The translations under genes were made by a program, and so were the position numbers. A stretch of DNA of 64,000 nucleotides from Bullifex porci (GTDB taxonomy: Bacteria > Spirochaetota > Spirochaetia > Sphaerochaetales > Sphaerochaetaceae): assembly GCF_009695635.1 (NCBI RefSeq), contig NZ_VUNN01000008.1:1-64000 (forward strand), written 5' to 3'. The notes beneath the pieces were generated by a model that did no database searches, was not told where the DNA came from, and saw only the letters and a list, made by a program, of their open reading frames with translations. Each line of letters starts with the position of its first letter. Position 1 is the first letter of the stretch. Below, in pieces: positions 45,165-55,254 of the stretch.

Positions 45165-46926
45165 GAAAGTTAAAGCATTAAGAGCATTGATGGAAGAGAA
45201 AGGATATGATGCCTACCTTGTCACAGGCACAGATCCTCACATGAGTGAATATGTAGCTCCTCGTTGGAGAACAAGAGCTTTTATTAGTGGTTTTACAGGC
45301 TCTGCAGGTACTGTTTTAGTTACAAAGACAGAGGCTATTTTGTGGGTAGATTCAAGATACTTTATTCAAGCAGCAGCAGAGATCAAGGGAACCTGCTTTA
45401 GAATGATTAAGCTTGATATTGATGATAATCCTGATGCTTATAAATATATTGAGGATAATATGGCTAATGGCTCCTGTGTCGCAACAGAGGAGTGTGGCAT
45501 TAATATTGAATCCTTCAATACATTAAAGAAAAGATTTGCAAAGAAGGGTATTAGCTTTGTTGCAAGTGAAGATCTCTTAGATAAAATTTGGGATGATAGA
45601 CCAGCAATTCCTAACTCAACACTAAGAAGTGTTCCTCTTGGATATTGTGGACTTGATAGCTGTGATAAGCTTAAAAAGGTTCGTGAGGAATTAAAGAAAA
45701 GAGGTGCAGATAATACATTTATTTCATCAATTGATGATATTGCATGGCTCACAAACCTAAGAGGTGATGATATTAAGTGTAATCCTGTATTTATGGCATT
45801 TGCTTACATTTCTATGGATAAGGCTTATCTCTTTACCTCTCCTTCAAGATTTACAGATGAAGTAAGAGCCATTTGTGAGAAGGATTTCATTATTAAGCCA
45901 TATGAAAGTGCATATACAGATTTAAAGGATTTAATTAGCGGTGTTTCATATTATAACCCTGAAAGAGTTAATATGGCATTCTCATCTCTTTTAGATAAGG
46001 AAGAATCTATTAAAGGCCGTGATATCACAACAGATCTAAAGGCAAAGAAAAATGAAATAGAGCTTAGAGGTATGAGAAGAAGCCACTTAATGGATGGTGT
46101 TGCATTTATTAATTTCTTATCAAAGCTAAATACAACTCCAGATGGATCTTTAGATGAGATTGCAGTTTCAACATTACTTGAAAAGGAAAGAGAACGTCTT
46201 GAAGGCTATCTAGGACCATCCTTTAATCCTATCTCTGGCTTTAAAGAGCATGGTGCTATGTGTCACTATAGTGCAACTCCTGAGTCTTCAAAGAAGATTG
46301 ATAGTGATGGCTTATTAGTTCTAGATACAGGCTCACAGTTCTACTATGGTATGACAGATATAACAAGAACTCTTTGCTTCGGTACTCCTACAGCTGAACA
46401 AAAGAAGGATTATACTCTTGTTTTAAAGGGACACCTTGCTCTTGCAAGACAGATCTTTTATAAGGGTACAAAGGGCTATCAGCTAGATGTTCTTGCTAAG
46501 CAATATATGTGGCAGGCAGGTATGACATTCTACCATGGAACCGGTCATGGAGTAGGCTTTAACTTAAATGTCCATGAGGGTCCAATGAATATTTCTGGAA
46601 AGCCAATCGATGTTGCTCTAGAAAAGGGTATGATAGTTTCTGATGAACCAGGTATATATAAGGAAGGAAGACACGGAATTAGAATTGAAAACCTTATAGC
46701 TGTTGATGATTATATTGAAACAGAGTTTGGTCAATTCCTAGCCTTTGAGGTATTAACAATGGTTCCTTATGAGAAAAAGCTAATTGATTTAAAGTATCTT
46801 GATGATAGTGAGATCCAGCAGATCAATGCTTATCATCAGTGGATAAAAGAGGAATTAATTGGCCTTGTAGATGAGAGTGCTAAAGCTTATCTTGAAAGTG
46901 CTACTTCTCCACTTGAGAGAGAATAG
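45148..46926 (+). CDS. pepP: Xaa-Pro aminopeptidase (M24B, aminopeptidase P)
   Basis: 592 residues from the ATG at 45148 with AGGAGA seven bases upstream. Long three-domain aminopeptidase P: two creatinase-N domains (about 1-310) and a C-terminal pita-bread domain with metal ligands in LLVLDTGSQ, GMTDITRT, FYHGTGHGVGF, DEPGIY and RIEN. It removes N-terminal residues before proline in the cytosol using two Mn ions. Coupled to lgt by a 17-base overlap; gpmI follows after 38 bases. Confidence 0.93.
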   Translation: MLSIDEKVKALRALMEEKGYDAYLVTGTDPHMSEYVAPRWRTRAFISGFTGSAGTVLVTKTEAILWVDSRYFIQAAAEIKGTCFRMIKLDIDDNPDAYKYIEDNMANGSCVATEECGINIESFNTLKKRFAKKGISFVASEDLLDKIWDDRPAIPNSTLRSVPLGYCGLDSCDKLKKVREELKKRGADNTFISSIDDIAWLTNLRGDDIKCNPVFMAFAYISMDKAYLFTSPSRFTDEVRAICEKDFIIKPYESAYTDLKDLISGVSYYNPERVNMAFSSLLDKEESIKGRDITTDLKAKKNEIELRGMRRSHLMDGVAFINFLSKLNTTPDGSLDEIAVSTLLEKERERLEGYLGPSFNPISGFKEHGAMCHYSATPESSKKIDSDGLLVLDTGSQFYYGMTDITRTLCFGTPTAEQKKDYTLVLKGHLALARQIFYKGTKGYQLDVLAKQYMWQAGMTFYHGTGHGVGFNLNVHEGPMNISGKPIDVALEKGMIVSDEPGIYKEGRHGIRIENLIAVDDYIETEFGQFLAFEVLTMVPYEKKLIDLKYLDDSEIQQINAYHQWIKEELIGLVDESAKAYLESATSPLERE

Positions 46927-46964
46927 ATAAATATATAGAATAAAGTAAATAAAAGGAAAGTCAA

Positions 46965-48611
46965 ATGGTTGAAGCATTAAAGAAAAATGGCAAGATTACA
47001 AGAAAGGGTCCTGTCGTATTAGTCATCATGGATGGCGTAGGTTTCGGTAAATATTCAGATGGTGATGCTGTTGCTCGTGCAATGACAAAGAGCTTAGATG
47101 GATTATATAAAGACTATCCATGGACAAAGCTTAAGGCTCATGGCCTTGCTGTAGGACTACCATCAGATGCAGATATGGGTAACAGTGAGGTTGGTCACAA
47201 TGCAATGGGTTGTGGTAGAGTTTTCGCACAGGGTGCAGCTCTTGTAAGTAACTCAATTAAATCAGGAGATATGTTTAAGGGTGCTACATGGGTTAAGCTT
47301 ATTGAAAACTGCAAGAAGAACTCATCAACACTCCATTTTATCGGTTTGTTATCAGATGGTAATGTCCACTCCCACATTGATCACCTTAAGGCAATGGTAA
47401 AGGAAGCTAAGCAAGAGGGTGTTAAGAAGGTAAGAATACACGCACTATTAGATGGTAGAGATGTTGGTGAAATGTCAGCATTAGAGTATTTTGATCCTTT
47501 TGTTGAGTATCTTGAGAGCTTAAACGATGCATCCTTTGATGCTCAAATTGCTTCAGGTGGCGGAAGAATGGTAATTACAATGGACCGCTACAATGCTAAC
47601 TGGGATATGGTTAGAAAGGGCTGGGAAACACACGTTCTTGGAGAAGGTAGACAATTTGCATCTGCACATGAAGCAATTGAAACTCTTAGAGCTGAAACAG
47701 GCGCTATTGACCAGGATTTACCTCCATTTGTTATTGCAAAGGACGGTAAGCCAGTTGGAACAATCGAGGATAACGACTCTGTAATTCTATTTAACTTCCG
47801 TGGTGATAGAGCCCTAGAAATCACAAAGGCTTTTGAAGCAGAGGATTTAAAAGAGTTCGATAGAAAGAGAAAGCCAAATGTAGAATATGCAGGTATGATG
47901 GAATACGATGGAGACTTACATGTTCCTGCACAGTACTTAGTTTCTCCTCCATCAATTGATAGAACTATGGCAGAGTATCTCTGTGCTACAGGTCTAAAGC
48001 AGTTCTCTATCTCAGAAACTCAGAAGTTCGGTCACGTTACATATTTCTTCAACGGTAATAAGACTGGTAAGTTTAATGAAGAGTTAGAAGAGTATGTTGA
48101 AATTCCTTCTGATATCGTTCCTTTTGAAGAAAGACCTTGGATGAAGTGTGCAGAAATTGCTGATAGAGTTATCAAAGAGGTTGAAAGCGGTAAGTGGGAT
48201 CTTATCAAGCTCAACTTCCCTAATGGTGATATGGTTGGACACACAGGTGTTTTTGAAGCAGTAGTATGCTCAATGGAAGCTATGGATCTTCAAATTGGAA
48301 GAATTTGGGATGCAATAAAGAAAGCTGGTGGTGTAATGGTTGTAACAGCTGACCATGGTAATGCAGATGATATGTATGAGCATGGTAAGGATGGTTCCTT
48401 AAAGCTTAAGAAGGATGGAGAGCCAAAGAGTAAGACCTCTCACTCACTCAATCCAGTTCCATGTATCATTTGTGATTCAGCATATAACGGTGAGTATAGT
48501 AAGGAGTTAAAGAGTGGCTTAGGTATTTCTTCAATTCCTGCAACACTTATGAACCTACTTGGCTATGATGCACCAGAAGATTACGATCCTTCTGTAATTA
48601 CATTAAACTAA
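46965..48611 (+). CDS. gpmI: 2,3-bisphosphoglycerate-independent phosphoglycerate mutase
   Basis: 548 residues, slightly longer than most. Alkaline-phosphatase fold with VIMDGVGFG (Asp ligand), the catalytic Ser in DMGNSEVGHNAMG, HALLDGRDV, FNFRGDRA, and late ligands NGDMVGHTG, TADHGNAD and SHSLNPVP. It interconverts 3- and 2-phosphoglycerate in glycolysis using two Mn ions. AAGGAAAG upstream of the ATG; a strong terminator follows. Confidence 0.96.
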   Translation: MVEALKKNGKITRKGPVVLVIMDGVGFGKYSDGDAVARAMTKSLDGLYKDYPWTKLKAHGLAVGLPSDADMGNSEVGHNAMGCGRVFAQGAALVSNSIKSGDMFKGATWVKLIENCKKNSSTLHFIGLLSDGNVHSHIDHLKAMVKEAKQEGVKKVRIHALLDGRDVGEMSALEYFDPFVEYLESLNDASFDAQIASGGGRMVITMDRYNANWDMVRKGWETHVLGEGRQFASAHEAIETLRAETGAIDQDLPPFVIAKDGKPVGTIEDNDSVILFNFRGDRALEITKAFEAEDLKEFDRKRKPNVEYAGMMEYDGDLHVPAQYLVSPPSIDRTMAEYLCATGLKQFSISETQKFGHVTYFFNGNKTGKFNEELEEYVEIPSDIVPFEERPWMKCAEIADRVIKEVESGKWDLIKLNFPNGDMVGHTGVFEAVVCSMEAMDLQIGRIWDAIKKAGGVMVVTADHGNADDMYEHGKDGSLKLKKDGEPKSKTSHSLNPVPCIICDSAYNGEYSKELKSGLGISSIPATLMNLLGYDAPEDYDPSVITLN

Positions 48612-48630
48612 TAGGGTAATAATTTAATAG

Positions 48631-48657
48631 AACGGCACATAGCGTGCCGTTTTTTTT
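48631..48657 (+). terminator. Terminator of lgt-pepP-gpmI
   Basis: AACGGCAC and GTGCCGTT around a 5-base loop, then seven further Ts. It ends ten bases before the next ATG. Confidence 0.93.
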
Positions 48658-48667
48658 GAGGTACAGC

Positions 48668-49132
48668 ATGTCATTTGAAAGCGCAAAAAAATATCTATCA
48701 GATAGAGGCTTTGGAGACAAAGTAATTACCTTTGAAGTCTCTACAGCTACCGTTGAGTTGGCAGCTAAAGCACTAAATACCCAAGAGTGTAGAATCGCAA
48801 AGACCTTAGGCTTTATAGTTAAGGATACTCCTATCTTGATAGTTATGGCAGGTGATGTTAGGGTAGACAATAAAAAGTATAAGCAAGTCTTCCATGAAAA
48901 GGCTCATATGCTATCCTATGAATCAAGTGTTGAATTAATTGGTCACGCTCCAGGAGGTGTTTGTCCATTTGGTATTAATGAAAATGTATCAATTTATCTT
49001 GATGAATCATTAAAACGCTTTGAGACAGTATTCCCTGCTGTAGGAAGTAGTAATAGTGCTATTGAGCTAACTATTAAGGAAATAGAGGAATTACTACCAA
49101 ATGCTTCTTGGGTTGATGTAGCGAAAGAATAA
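48668..49132 (+). CDS. YbaK/EbsC family aminoacyl-tRNA deacylase
   Basis: 154 residues from the ATG at 48668; an earlier in-frame ATG would lie inside the terminator. YbaK/ProXp fold with CRIAKTLGFIV (catalytic-pocket Lys), HEKAHMLSYESSVELIGHAPGG and VCPFGI. Such proteins hydrolyse misacylated tRNAs, for example Cys-tRNA(Pro). A GAGG lies between the preceding terminator's T-run and the ATG; expression may come from readthrough of gpmI or from a promoter not recognised. Confidence 0.9.
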   Translation: MSFESAKKYLSDRGFGDKVITFEVSTATVELAAKALNTQECRIAKTLGFIVKDTPILIVMAGDVRVDNKKYKQVFHEKAHMLSYESSVELIGHAPGGVCPFGINENVSIYLDESLKRFETVFPAVGSSNSAIELTIKEIEELLPNASWVDVAKE

Positions 49133-49157
49133 GGGGTCCTTGACCCCTTATTTTTTT
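49128..49157 (+). terminator. Terminator of the YbaK-family gene
   Basis: AATAAGGGGTC-CTT-GACCCCTTATT (11-bp stem) then further Ts. The stop codon lies in the stem, and the end of the convergent membrane-protein gene touches the T-run. Confidence 0.92.
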
Positions 49158-49905
49158 AATATCCATCTGGGCTTACAATACAGAGCATGATAGCTCCTGT
49201 AATACAGAATATCATTCCAAAAATATTAGTTATTGCATAGTTATTTGATAGAAGAATTAAAAACTGTCCAATAGATAAAAAGAAGCATGTTAAGAAACGT
49301 TTAATTTTATATAGCTCTCTTGTCTTTAAAAAGGCTAATAGATATGTAGCATTTGCTAATAAAATTAATATAAGCAGTGTTATTGTAAAGAAAATATTAT
49401 GATAGTTTTTATTTGGATTTAGCTCATCAACTGGGATTATAAAGGATACAATAAAGGAAGCTACAATAGAGATAAATACATAGATATTTATCCTTGAAAT
49501 TGAATCACTTTGTAAATTTAATATTGAACCAAAAAGCAATGACATTGCAGCAGAAAGCATAAAGCCTCTAGTTAATGTACTGCTTAAATAGTAGCTTACA
49601 ATATAGATGCCATAATAATCATAAAAGGCTGGAAGTATTGTGAAGGTTTCTAGTGTAATAAATAGTAGAAACAATGGTATGAGTGAGCCTTCAACAGCCT
49701 CTGATTGATGTCTAACTCTAAGTACAATAGAAGGAACCAACGCAGAGAGTACTAATACTAATTTAGGTAATATTTCTAAATATATAAATAAGTAATCCCC
49801 TGCATTGTATAGTGCATAGCCCATTAAACCTAAAATAACGACCACTAAAATAGATGAACACAATTGAATAGTCGATATTATTTTTGTATTACTATTTGAG
49901 GTCAC
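49156..49905 (-). CDS. Polytopic membrane protein of unknown function
   Basis: 249 residues with about eight hydrophobic helices and very few soluble residues. No family motif recognised. It starts with GTG at 49905, overlapping the symporter stop by one base, with AAGGA about 10 bases upstream, so it is translated from the same mRNA as the symporter and may assist it or act independently. Confidence 0.6.
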   Translation of the reverse strand: MTSNSNTKIISTIQLCSSILVVVILGLMGYALYNAGDYLFIYLEILPKLVLVLSALVPSIVLRVRHQSEAVEGSLIPLFLLFITLETFTILPAFYDYYGIYIVSYYLSSTLTRGFMLSAAMSLLFGSILNLQSDSISRINIYVFISIVASFIVSFIIPVDELNPNKNYHNIFFTITLLILILLANATYLLAFLKTRELYKIKRFLTCFFLSIGQFLILLSNNYAITNIFGMIFCITGAIMLCIVSPDGY

Positions 49906-51149
49906 TATAAAATATCCTTATAAGGTGGTTTAATATCTGTCTTAATAAAGGTTGCTGCTACTACATTTCCGAGCATTGCTAATTGTGCATCTAAAAGAAG
50001 TGCAAGACCATTTATTAATGGAAGAATTCCCATAATAGTCATTTCAGCACCATATAAGGTTACATTTGCTAGCTTAAATACAATAATAGAAGTAAACATA
50101 ACCTCAAATCCTGGAGCAAGAGAAGCTGCGAAGGAGGAAAGAGCACTAAATAGTGCTACTATTAAAGATGTCTTGATATCAAGAGAATTTCCTGTGACAG
50201 CTGTTAGTATTGATAATGTACTAATTGCTGTAATTGTAGCAGTACCACCTCTTGAAATAATTGTATAAAGAGGAGTTGCTGTTGCAGCTGTTCTCTTTTG
50301 AACACCATTATTATGTCTACTAGTAGATTCAATTACTGGAGCTGTAACTAAGATATTAGATGTAGTTAAAGCCATAAACATAGCAGATAAGGATCTGAAG
50401 GTGTCCTTATAAGGATTTCTTTTTCCTTTTGTTATAATTGCATAAATTATTGGAATTATAATTAAAGAGGTTAAAGCTGTAATAGAGGTAAATATAGCAA
50501 CAAATTTAGGAGCTACAAAAACAGTCTTTTCTTGATATAGAGCTGTAAATGTCTGTGTTGATGCGATATAGACAATAATATATCCAAGGACTGTATATGC
50601 TCTTGAGAGCCTAAACATAACCTCACTAAATGAATTTACAATACTATAGGCAGGTTTGATTACATCTGCATTTGGCTTTAATGCATATCCTAAAATCCAT
50701 GAAATAATTACTATAGGAAGGATAAAGCTAGAAGCAGTTGCTAAAGTATAAAATGGATTTCCACTTAGTAGCTGATTACCTGCAGATGAGAACATTGAAA
50801 CTAATAAGGAATCAGAAAATGACTCTTGTCCTGCAGTAGAGGTTACAGGAAATGCAACTGGATATAGTGTAAATATCAAAGTAGCACATATAGGAAGAAT
50901 TAATGCTGTTACAACAGACCAAAGTACAATTCCCTTTAGATTATTGCTCCCAAGGTTATCCTTTCTTAAGGATGCTACTCCTGATGAAAAACCTACTAAG
51001 ACTAGAGGTATGAATAATAATAACCCAACGTTCATCACAATTTGTGATAATGTGGATATCAGTGAGCTAATATATATGCTATCACCCAAAAGAAGTGTTG
51101 TCGCTAGCCCCAATAATATGGAAGCTAGATAAGTTATCCAAGTCTTCAT
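49905..51149 (-). CDS. Dicarboxylate/amino acid:cation symporter family (DAACS) protein, divergent
   Basis: 414 residues with eight helices and two re-entrant-like serine/threonine-rich hairpins. The HP1-like segment is TTSNILVTAPV and the HP2-like segment GGTATITAISTLSILTAV follows GVQKRTAATATPLYTIIS. The usual NMDGT motif of glutamate/C4-dicarboxylate carriers is replaced by SRGGT, so substrate specificity is uncertain. It probably imports an organic anion or amino acid with Na+ or H+. Downstream of the GH13 gene, separated by a hairpin. Confidence 0.75.
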   Translation of the reverse strand: MKTWITYLASILLGLATTLLLGDSIYISSLISTLSQIVMNVGLLLFIPLVLVGFSSGVASLRKDNLGSNNLKGIVLWSVVTALILPICATLIFTLYPVAFPVTSTAGQESFSDSLLVSMFSSAGNQLLSGNPFYTLATASSFILPIVIISWILGYALKPNADVIKPAYSIVNSFSEVMFRLSRAYTVLGYIIVYIASTQTFTALYQEKTVFVAPKFVAIFTSITALTSLIIIPIIYAIITKGKRNPYKDTFRSLSAMFMALTTSNILVTAPVIESTSRHNNGVQKRTAATATPLYTIISRGGTATITAISTLSILTAVTGNSLDIKTSLIVALFSALSSFAASLAPGFEVMFTSIIVFKLANVTLYGAEMTIMGILPLINGLALLLDAQLAMLGNVVAATFIKTDIKPPYKDIL

Positions 51150-51168
51150 ACCCTTAGCCTACTCCAAT

Positions 51169-51196
51169 AGCCCCCGTAAGTCAATTTACGAGGGCT
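51169..51196. terminator. Hairpin between the GH13 gene and the symporter gene
   Basis: AGCCC/GGGCT and CGTAA/TTACG with one mismatch form a 10-bp stem. On the minus strand no T-run follows, so partial termination or mRNA processing between the two genes is as likely as full termination. Confidence 0.45.
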
Positions 51197-51204
51197 TTTA
51201 TGAT

Positions 51205-54200
51205 TTAGTCTTTAAGAAGTTTGTTGAGCTTATACTCTGCAAGACTTTCCTTTTGTAGTAGCTCTGCAATATATTCATCTGCAACAAACTTACCTTTTGA
51301 ACCATATAATGTTACATAAGATAGTGCTGATAATACTATTAGGTTCTGCATGAGTTCCTTGTTGTACCATGTTACACCTTGATATTCATTACACTTAACA
51401 GCAGTACGAATTTCTTTATCATCCAGAATTGCCTTAAGCATACCAACATTACTCTTATCCTTACTCTTAGCCATTATATGACCGAGAATGTTAAATAGAC
51501 TGCCGAAGTGAACAACCTGTAGGAACTCTTGGTCATTAAGCTTTAAGGATGACTTCTTTTCCTCAAAGAAATAGGTAGTTAGAAGTCTATCACATGCGCT
51601 TAGAGCATCGATTGCTTTAGCCTCTTCCTCATTAATAAAAGGCTTAAGAGTTATAGCTGTCGCAATAATCATTGGAAGCTCTGGAGCTATCTTAGTAAAT
51701 GCTTCAAAGGCCTTTTTACCCTTTGTTCCTTTCATAGCCTTTGCTAAGTTACCAAGCTGCTTAATCATTACATCTGGTTCAATTTCTACAGGAAGCTGAT
51801 ATAACTGTGCTTGTAAAGCTTCGTCAAAGGTTTCTCTTTCACCATAGAGATGAGTGTAGGTCTCTGCAATCATCAATAGTAGAGTTCTTTCACTTTGAAC
51901 AGTAGAAGTACCAAAGATGATTTGAGATATTCCCTTAAAGAATGCAGGTGATCTAAAACTTTCAAGTAGCTTATAAATAGGCTTAAGTCTAAATAGAGCA
52001 ACTGCGATATTGATATTTGGAACACCACTACCATTTAAGAAGTTACAAAGCTTCTCATATGAACCATCTGTATCCTCAACCTCTCTAATATTCCATAGAA
52101 CAATAGAGTCATATCCATCAATAGTAAAGCTATAGCCCTCCTCAAAGAACTTAATAGAAGGAACAATGTATGTAAGTCCATCTGAGAAGTTTTCATAGAT
52201 TACAAATCTTCTACCACTGAAGGTTAAGCCAAGGTTCTCTGCAAGAGTAACAGTCTCAGTACGTTTATCTGAGCCCTTCTTAAGCTTAGGAGCTGATACC
52301 TTAATATTTGCACTTACTCTCTCAAATTGGTTGTTAACGATTACAAGGTTTCTTTCCTCTCTATCACCATTTGCATATGCAAATATTGATTCCTCGACAC
52401 CATAATTTGAATAAGCATCATAGATATTAAAGTGCTCAACACCACTAAATAGATATCTTCTTCTTAAAAGAGGGAAAATCTTTCTGTAGTGCTCTGAAAT
52501 AATCCAATCATTTGGTGTCTCATTCCAGTATGCTCTCTTATACTCCATTCCATACTTTTCCTTAAAGCCTTCAATTTGGCCATGACCAAACATTGGAAGA
52601 CCAGGAAGAGTAGAAAGAATAGTACAAATACTGAAGTATCTATTTCCATCGCCAAATTGAGCAATAGCAGTCTCTTCATCTGGGTTATTCATGAAGTTTA
52701 CATAGCGCTTTAGAATCTCTGGCTCATAAGCAAGAGTATTCTTAATTGCTAAACGATATTTCTGGTTCTCTTGGTTTTTAAGCATATTCATGAATGCTGA
52801 GTTATATACTCTGTGCATACCAAGAGTTCTTACAAAGTATCCTTCGAGCATCCAGAAGGCCTCTGCAAGTAGAAGTGTATCAGGAACCTCTTGAGCTATT
52901 CTATCAACAACCTCTCTCCAGAACTCCTGAGGAATTCTTCTGTTAAACTCCTCATCGCTCATTGCATAGATAAATCTTCCTGCGATATCACCACCTGTTC
53001 CTGGCTTTGGGTACCAGAGACGCTGAATATGACGTTTTGCAAGAGTCATTGCAGCATCAAATCTGATGATAGGGAAGTTGCGAGCAACGTGTAAAATTTT
53101 CTGAATAACAGCCTCACGAGTGATAGGATTGAGATAATCAAGCTGTGCAGTGTCATTCCAAGGCATCGATGTACCATCATTTCCATGGAATACATATTTA
53201 GTTTCACCAGTTCTCTTATCTCTTCTTCTAAAGGTTACAGCTGCATCTGTTCTATTATAATAGTGATCCTCAAGCTTAATCTCGATATTAGGATTTGTAG
53301 AAAGATCTGGTCCATTAAAGGTATATGATGGGAATGGAGAATAGTCCTGAGAAACGAAGTATTCAGGGTGCTCATACATCCAATTACTATCAAGACCTGT
53401 ATGGTTTGGAACCATATCAGAAGCAAGTCTAATACCTCTTGCATTACATCTTTCTCTTAAATTCTCTAAAGCCTTCCAGCCACCGATACTCTGTGCAATT
53501 TCATAGTCCTTTAAGGAGTAAGCCGATGCATCAGCATCTGGGTTACCACATAAAATCTTAATTTCCTTAGACGCACTACTTCTTTCCCAAAGTCCGATAA
53601 GCCAAAGAGCTGTAAAGCCTCTTTCCTGTAATAGGTCAAGCTCATGATCAGGAATTTGATCAAGAGTTCTAATATCCTTATGGTACCACTTTGAAAGCTG
53701 GTCTAACCAAACTAAAGTACACTTTGCAATCATAACAACACGAGGCATCCAGTTTGTATCGGCACTGAAGGCTTCATATTCGTTATTTAAACCGGAGTAA
53801 TCAGGAACCTCCATAACAGGTGCTGGACCGCCACCACCATTAAAGGTACCATGGTCCTTCTCTTCCTGAGCAATAAAATCAAGTCCTGATTGCAGTAATA
53901 GCTTAAGCTCCTCTGGAAGAATAAAGCTCCACTCTCTTAAAATAAACTTAAGCTGCTCAGATAAGCTATTTGGGAATAATCTTCCTGGACGAGTTAAGAA
54001 TTCAAAAATATCATCCTCGTCAAAACCTGAAATCATTTTTCCCTTAGAATAGCTACCTAAAATAGATTGTAAGCTTTTGTATCCCATTGGGAATGTAATT
54101 CCATCTGGAGCAACAAAAGGTTTTGCTGCTTTTGTTAAAGCAGGGTTTTGAAGCATAATTTGGTGTATAAAGAAGCCTCTTAAATCCTCTTCAAGCTCAT

Positions 54201-54573
54201 AAACACTATCTGGCTCAATAGATTTTAGGAGAGGAGAAGGGAAATTGTCTCTATAGTAAATAATGACATCCTTCATCGCTGAATCATCAACAACTAATGG
54301 AAGAGCTCTTGAGAATAAATCAGGATTATTCTCTTTAAGATAAGTGCTTAATACACTTTGATATAAAAGATGAAGAACTGCAACTGTGTGCAATTTACCT
54401 GCACTTATAAACTCACCCTCATTAGTTTTCTTTACTAACTCATTATATTTAAAGGCAATATCATTCGCTTCGTTATATATACGCTGTAAATCAAACTCTG
54501 TAACAAATACAGATTTCTTAATATCAAGCTTTTCTCTTATCTGCTTTGAGATACGAAAATCATGTTGTAGCAT
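51205..54573 (-). CDS. Very large GH13 alpha-amylase family protein
   Basis: 1122 residues, about twice a usual GH13 enzyme. Residues 1-260 form an unrecognised, helix-rich N-terminal domain ending in a GGGG linker. The catalytic barrel (about 270-740) has DMVPNHTG (386-393), the nucleophile Asp 506 in IIRFDAAM, acid/base Glu 571 in LLLAEAF, and Asp 632 in NNPDEETA. Residues about 860-1122 are a second unrecognised helical region. No signal peptide, so cytosolic, acting on alpha-glucans or related sugars; specificity unknown. AAGGGGTG lies about seven bases before the ATG. Confidence 0.85.
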   Translation of the reverse strand: MLQHDFRISKQIREKLDIKKSVFVTEFDLQRIYNEANDIAFKYNELVKKTNEGEFISAGKLHTVAVLHLLYQSVLSTYLKENNPDLFSRALPLVVDDSAMKDVIIYYRDNFPSPLLKSIEPDSVYELEEDLRGFFIHQIMLQNPALTKAAKPFVAPDGITFPMGYKSLQSILGSYSKGKMISGFDEDDIFEFLTRPGRLFPNSLSEQLKFILREWSFILPEELKLLLQSGLDFIAQEEKDHGTFNGGGGPAPVMEVPDYSGLNNEYEAFSADTNWMPRVVMIAKCTLVWLDQLSKWYHKDIRTLDQIPDHELDLLQERGFTALWLIGLWERSSASKEIKILCGNPDADASAYSLKDYEIAQSIGGWKALENLRERCNARGIRLASDMVPNHTGLDSNWMYEHPEYFVSQDYSPFPSYTFNGPDLSTNPNIEIKLEDHYYNRTDAAVTFRRRDKRTGETKYVFHGNDGTSMPWNDTAQLDYLNPITREAVIQKILHVARNFPIIRFDAAMTLAKRHIQRLWYPKPGTGGDIAGRFIYAMSDEEFNRRIPQEFWREVVDRIAQEVPDTLLLAEAFWMLEGYFVRTLGMHRVYNSAFMNMLKNQENQKYRLAIKNTLAYEPEILKRYVNFMNNPDEETAIAQFGDGNRYFSICTILSTLPGLPMFGHGQIEGFKEKYGMEYKRAYWNETPNDWIISEHYRKIFPLLRRRYLFSGVEHFNIYDAYSNYGVEESIFAYANGDREERNLVIVNNQFERVSANIKVSAPKLKKGSDKRTETVTLAENLGLTFSGRRFVIYENFSDGLTYIVPSIKFFEEGYSFTIDGYDSIVLWNIREVEDTDGSYEKLCNFLNGSGVPNINIAVALFRLKPIYKLLESFRSPAFFKGISQIIFGTSTVQSERTLLLMIAETYTHLYGERETFDEALQAQLYQLPVEIEPDVMIKQLGNLAKAMKGTKGKKAFEAFTKIAPELPMIIATAITLKPFINEEEAKAIDALSACDRLLTTYFFEEKKSSLKLNDQEFLQVVHFGSLFNILGHIMAKSKDKSNVGMLKAILDDKEIRTAVKCNEYQGVTWYNKELMQNLIVLSALSYVTLYGSKGKFVADEYIAELLQKESLAEYKLNKLLKD

Positions 54574-54640
54574 GCAATAACACCCCTTGTTTCCTAGATA
54601 ATTTTATAATATCAGAAAATATATTAATTGGGTATAATTA

Positions 54641-55165
54641 TTAAATATTTATTGTTTGTGCAGAAAGTGGAGGAAAGATAAAAGTATCCTTTGCTTTTGT
54701 TAATAATTGACTTAAAATTACAGCCTCGTCCTTTGTAAAATCACTTGTTACATATAGTCTGACATCTTTATGTACAGGTCTCCCAATACCAATCCTAAAG
54801 CGATAAAAATTGTCATTGCCTAAACGCTGTTTAATATCTCTAAGGCCATTATGTCCCTGTAATCCACCTCCCTGTTGGTATTTAGCACACCCTAAAGGAA
54901 GCTCAAGATCATCGTGTACAATTAAAATTTCATCACTTTTAATCTTAAAAAATGAGGCAGCTTCACTAACTGCAGTACCAGAAAGATTCATATAGGTCAT
55001 TGGCTTTAAGTAAATCATGCTACCTTCTTTTGCATAAGCACTATGAAACTTTACTTGCCAACTTAAATTAGGAAAAAGTGTATCTGCAGCAATAAAACCA
55101 GCATTATGTCTAGTCTTTGCATATTCCTTAGTGGGATTACCCAAAAAAACTGTCATTTTTATCAT
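54641..55165 (-). CDS. pth: Peptidyl-tRNA hydrolase
   Basis: 174 residues, slightly short for the family. FLGNPTKEYAKTRHNAGF (active-site Asn and His 20), LKPMTYMNLSG, IVHDDLELPLG and GGLQGHNGLRDI. It recycles peptidyl-tRNA dropped by ribosomes. The usual FxGLGNPG is FLGNP here. Start at ATG 55165 or ATG 55156; no Shine-Dalgarno for either, and TATCCT lies 7 bases before the first. Confidence 0.93.
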   Translation of the reverse strand: MIKMTVFLGNPTKEYAKTRHNAGFIAADTLFPNLSWQVKFHSAYAKEGSMIYLKPMTYMNLSGTAVSEAASFFKIKSDEILIVHDDLELPLGCAKYQQGGGLQGHNGLRDIKQRLGNDNFYRFRIGIGRPVHKDVRLYVTSDFTKDEAVILSQLLTKAKDTFIFPPLSAQTINI

Positions 55166-55254
55166 GATATTAAGGATAGCAAAAAAGTAAGAATGAATGT
55201 ACCAAATTTCCGGTTATATTCTATTTACCGCCTCTGAAAGGGATAGAAATTGAG

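Noticed and set aside
48644-48667. Extended N terminus of the YbaK-family protein
   Set aside because: The earlier ATG lies inside the gpmI terminator stem; the ATG at 48668 matches the family start.
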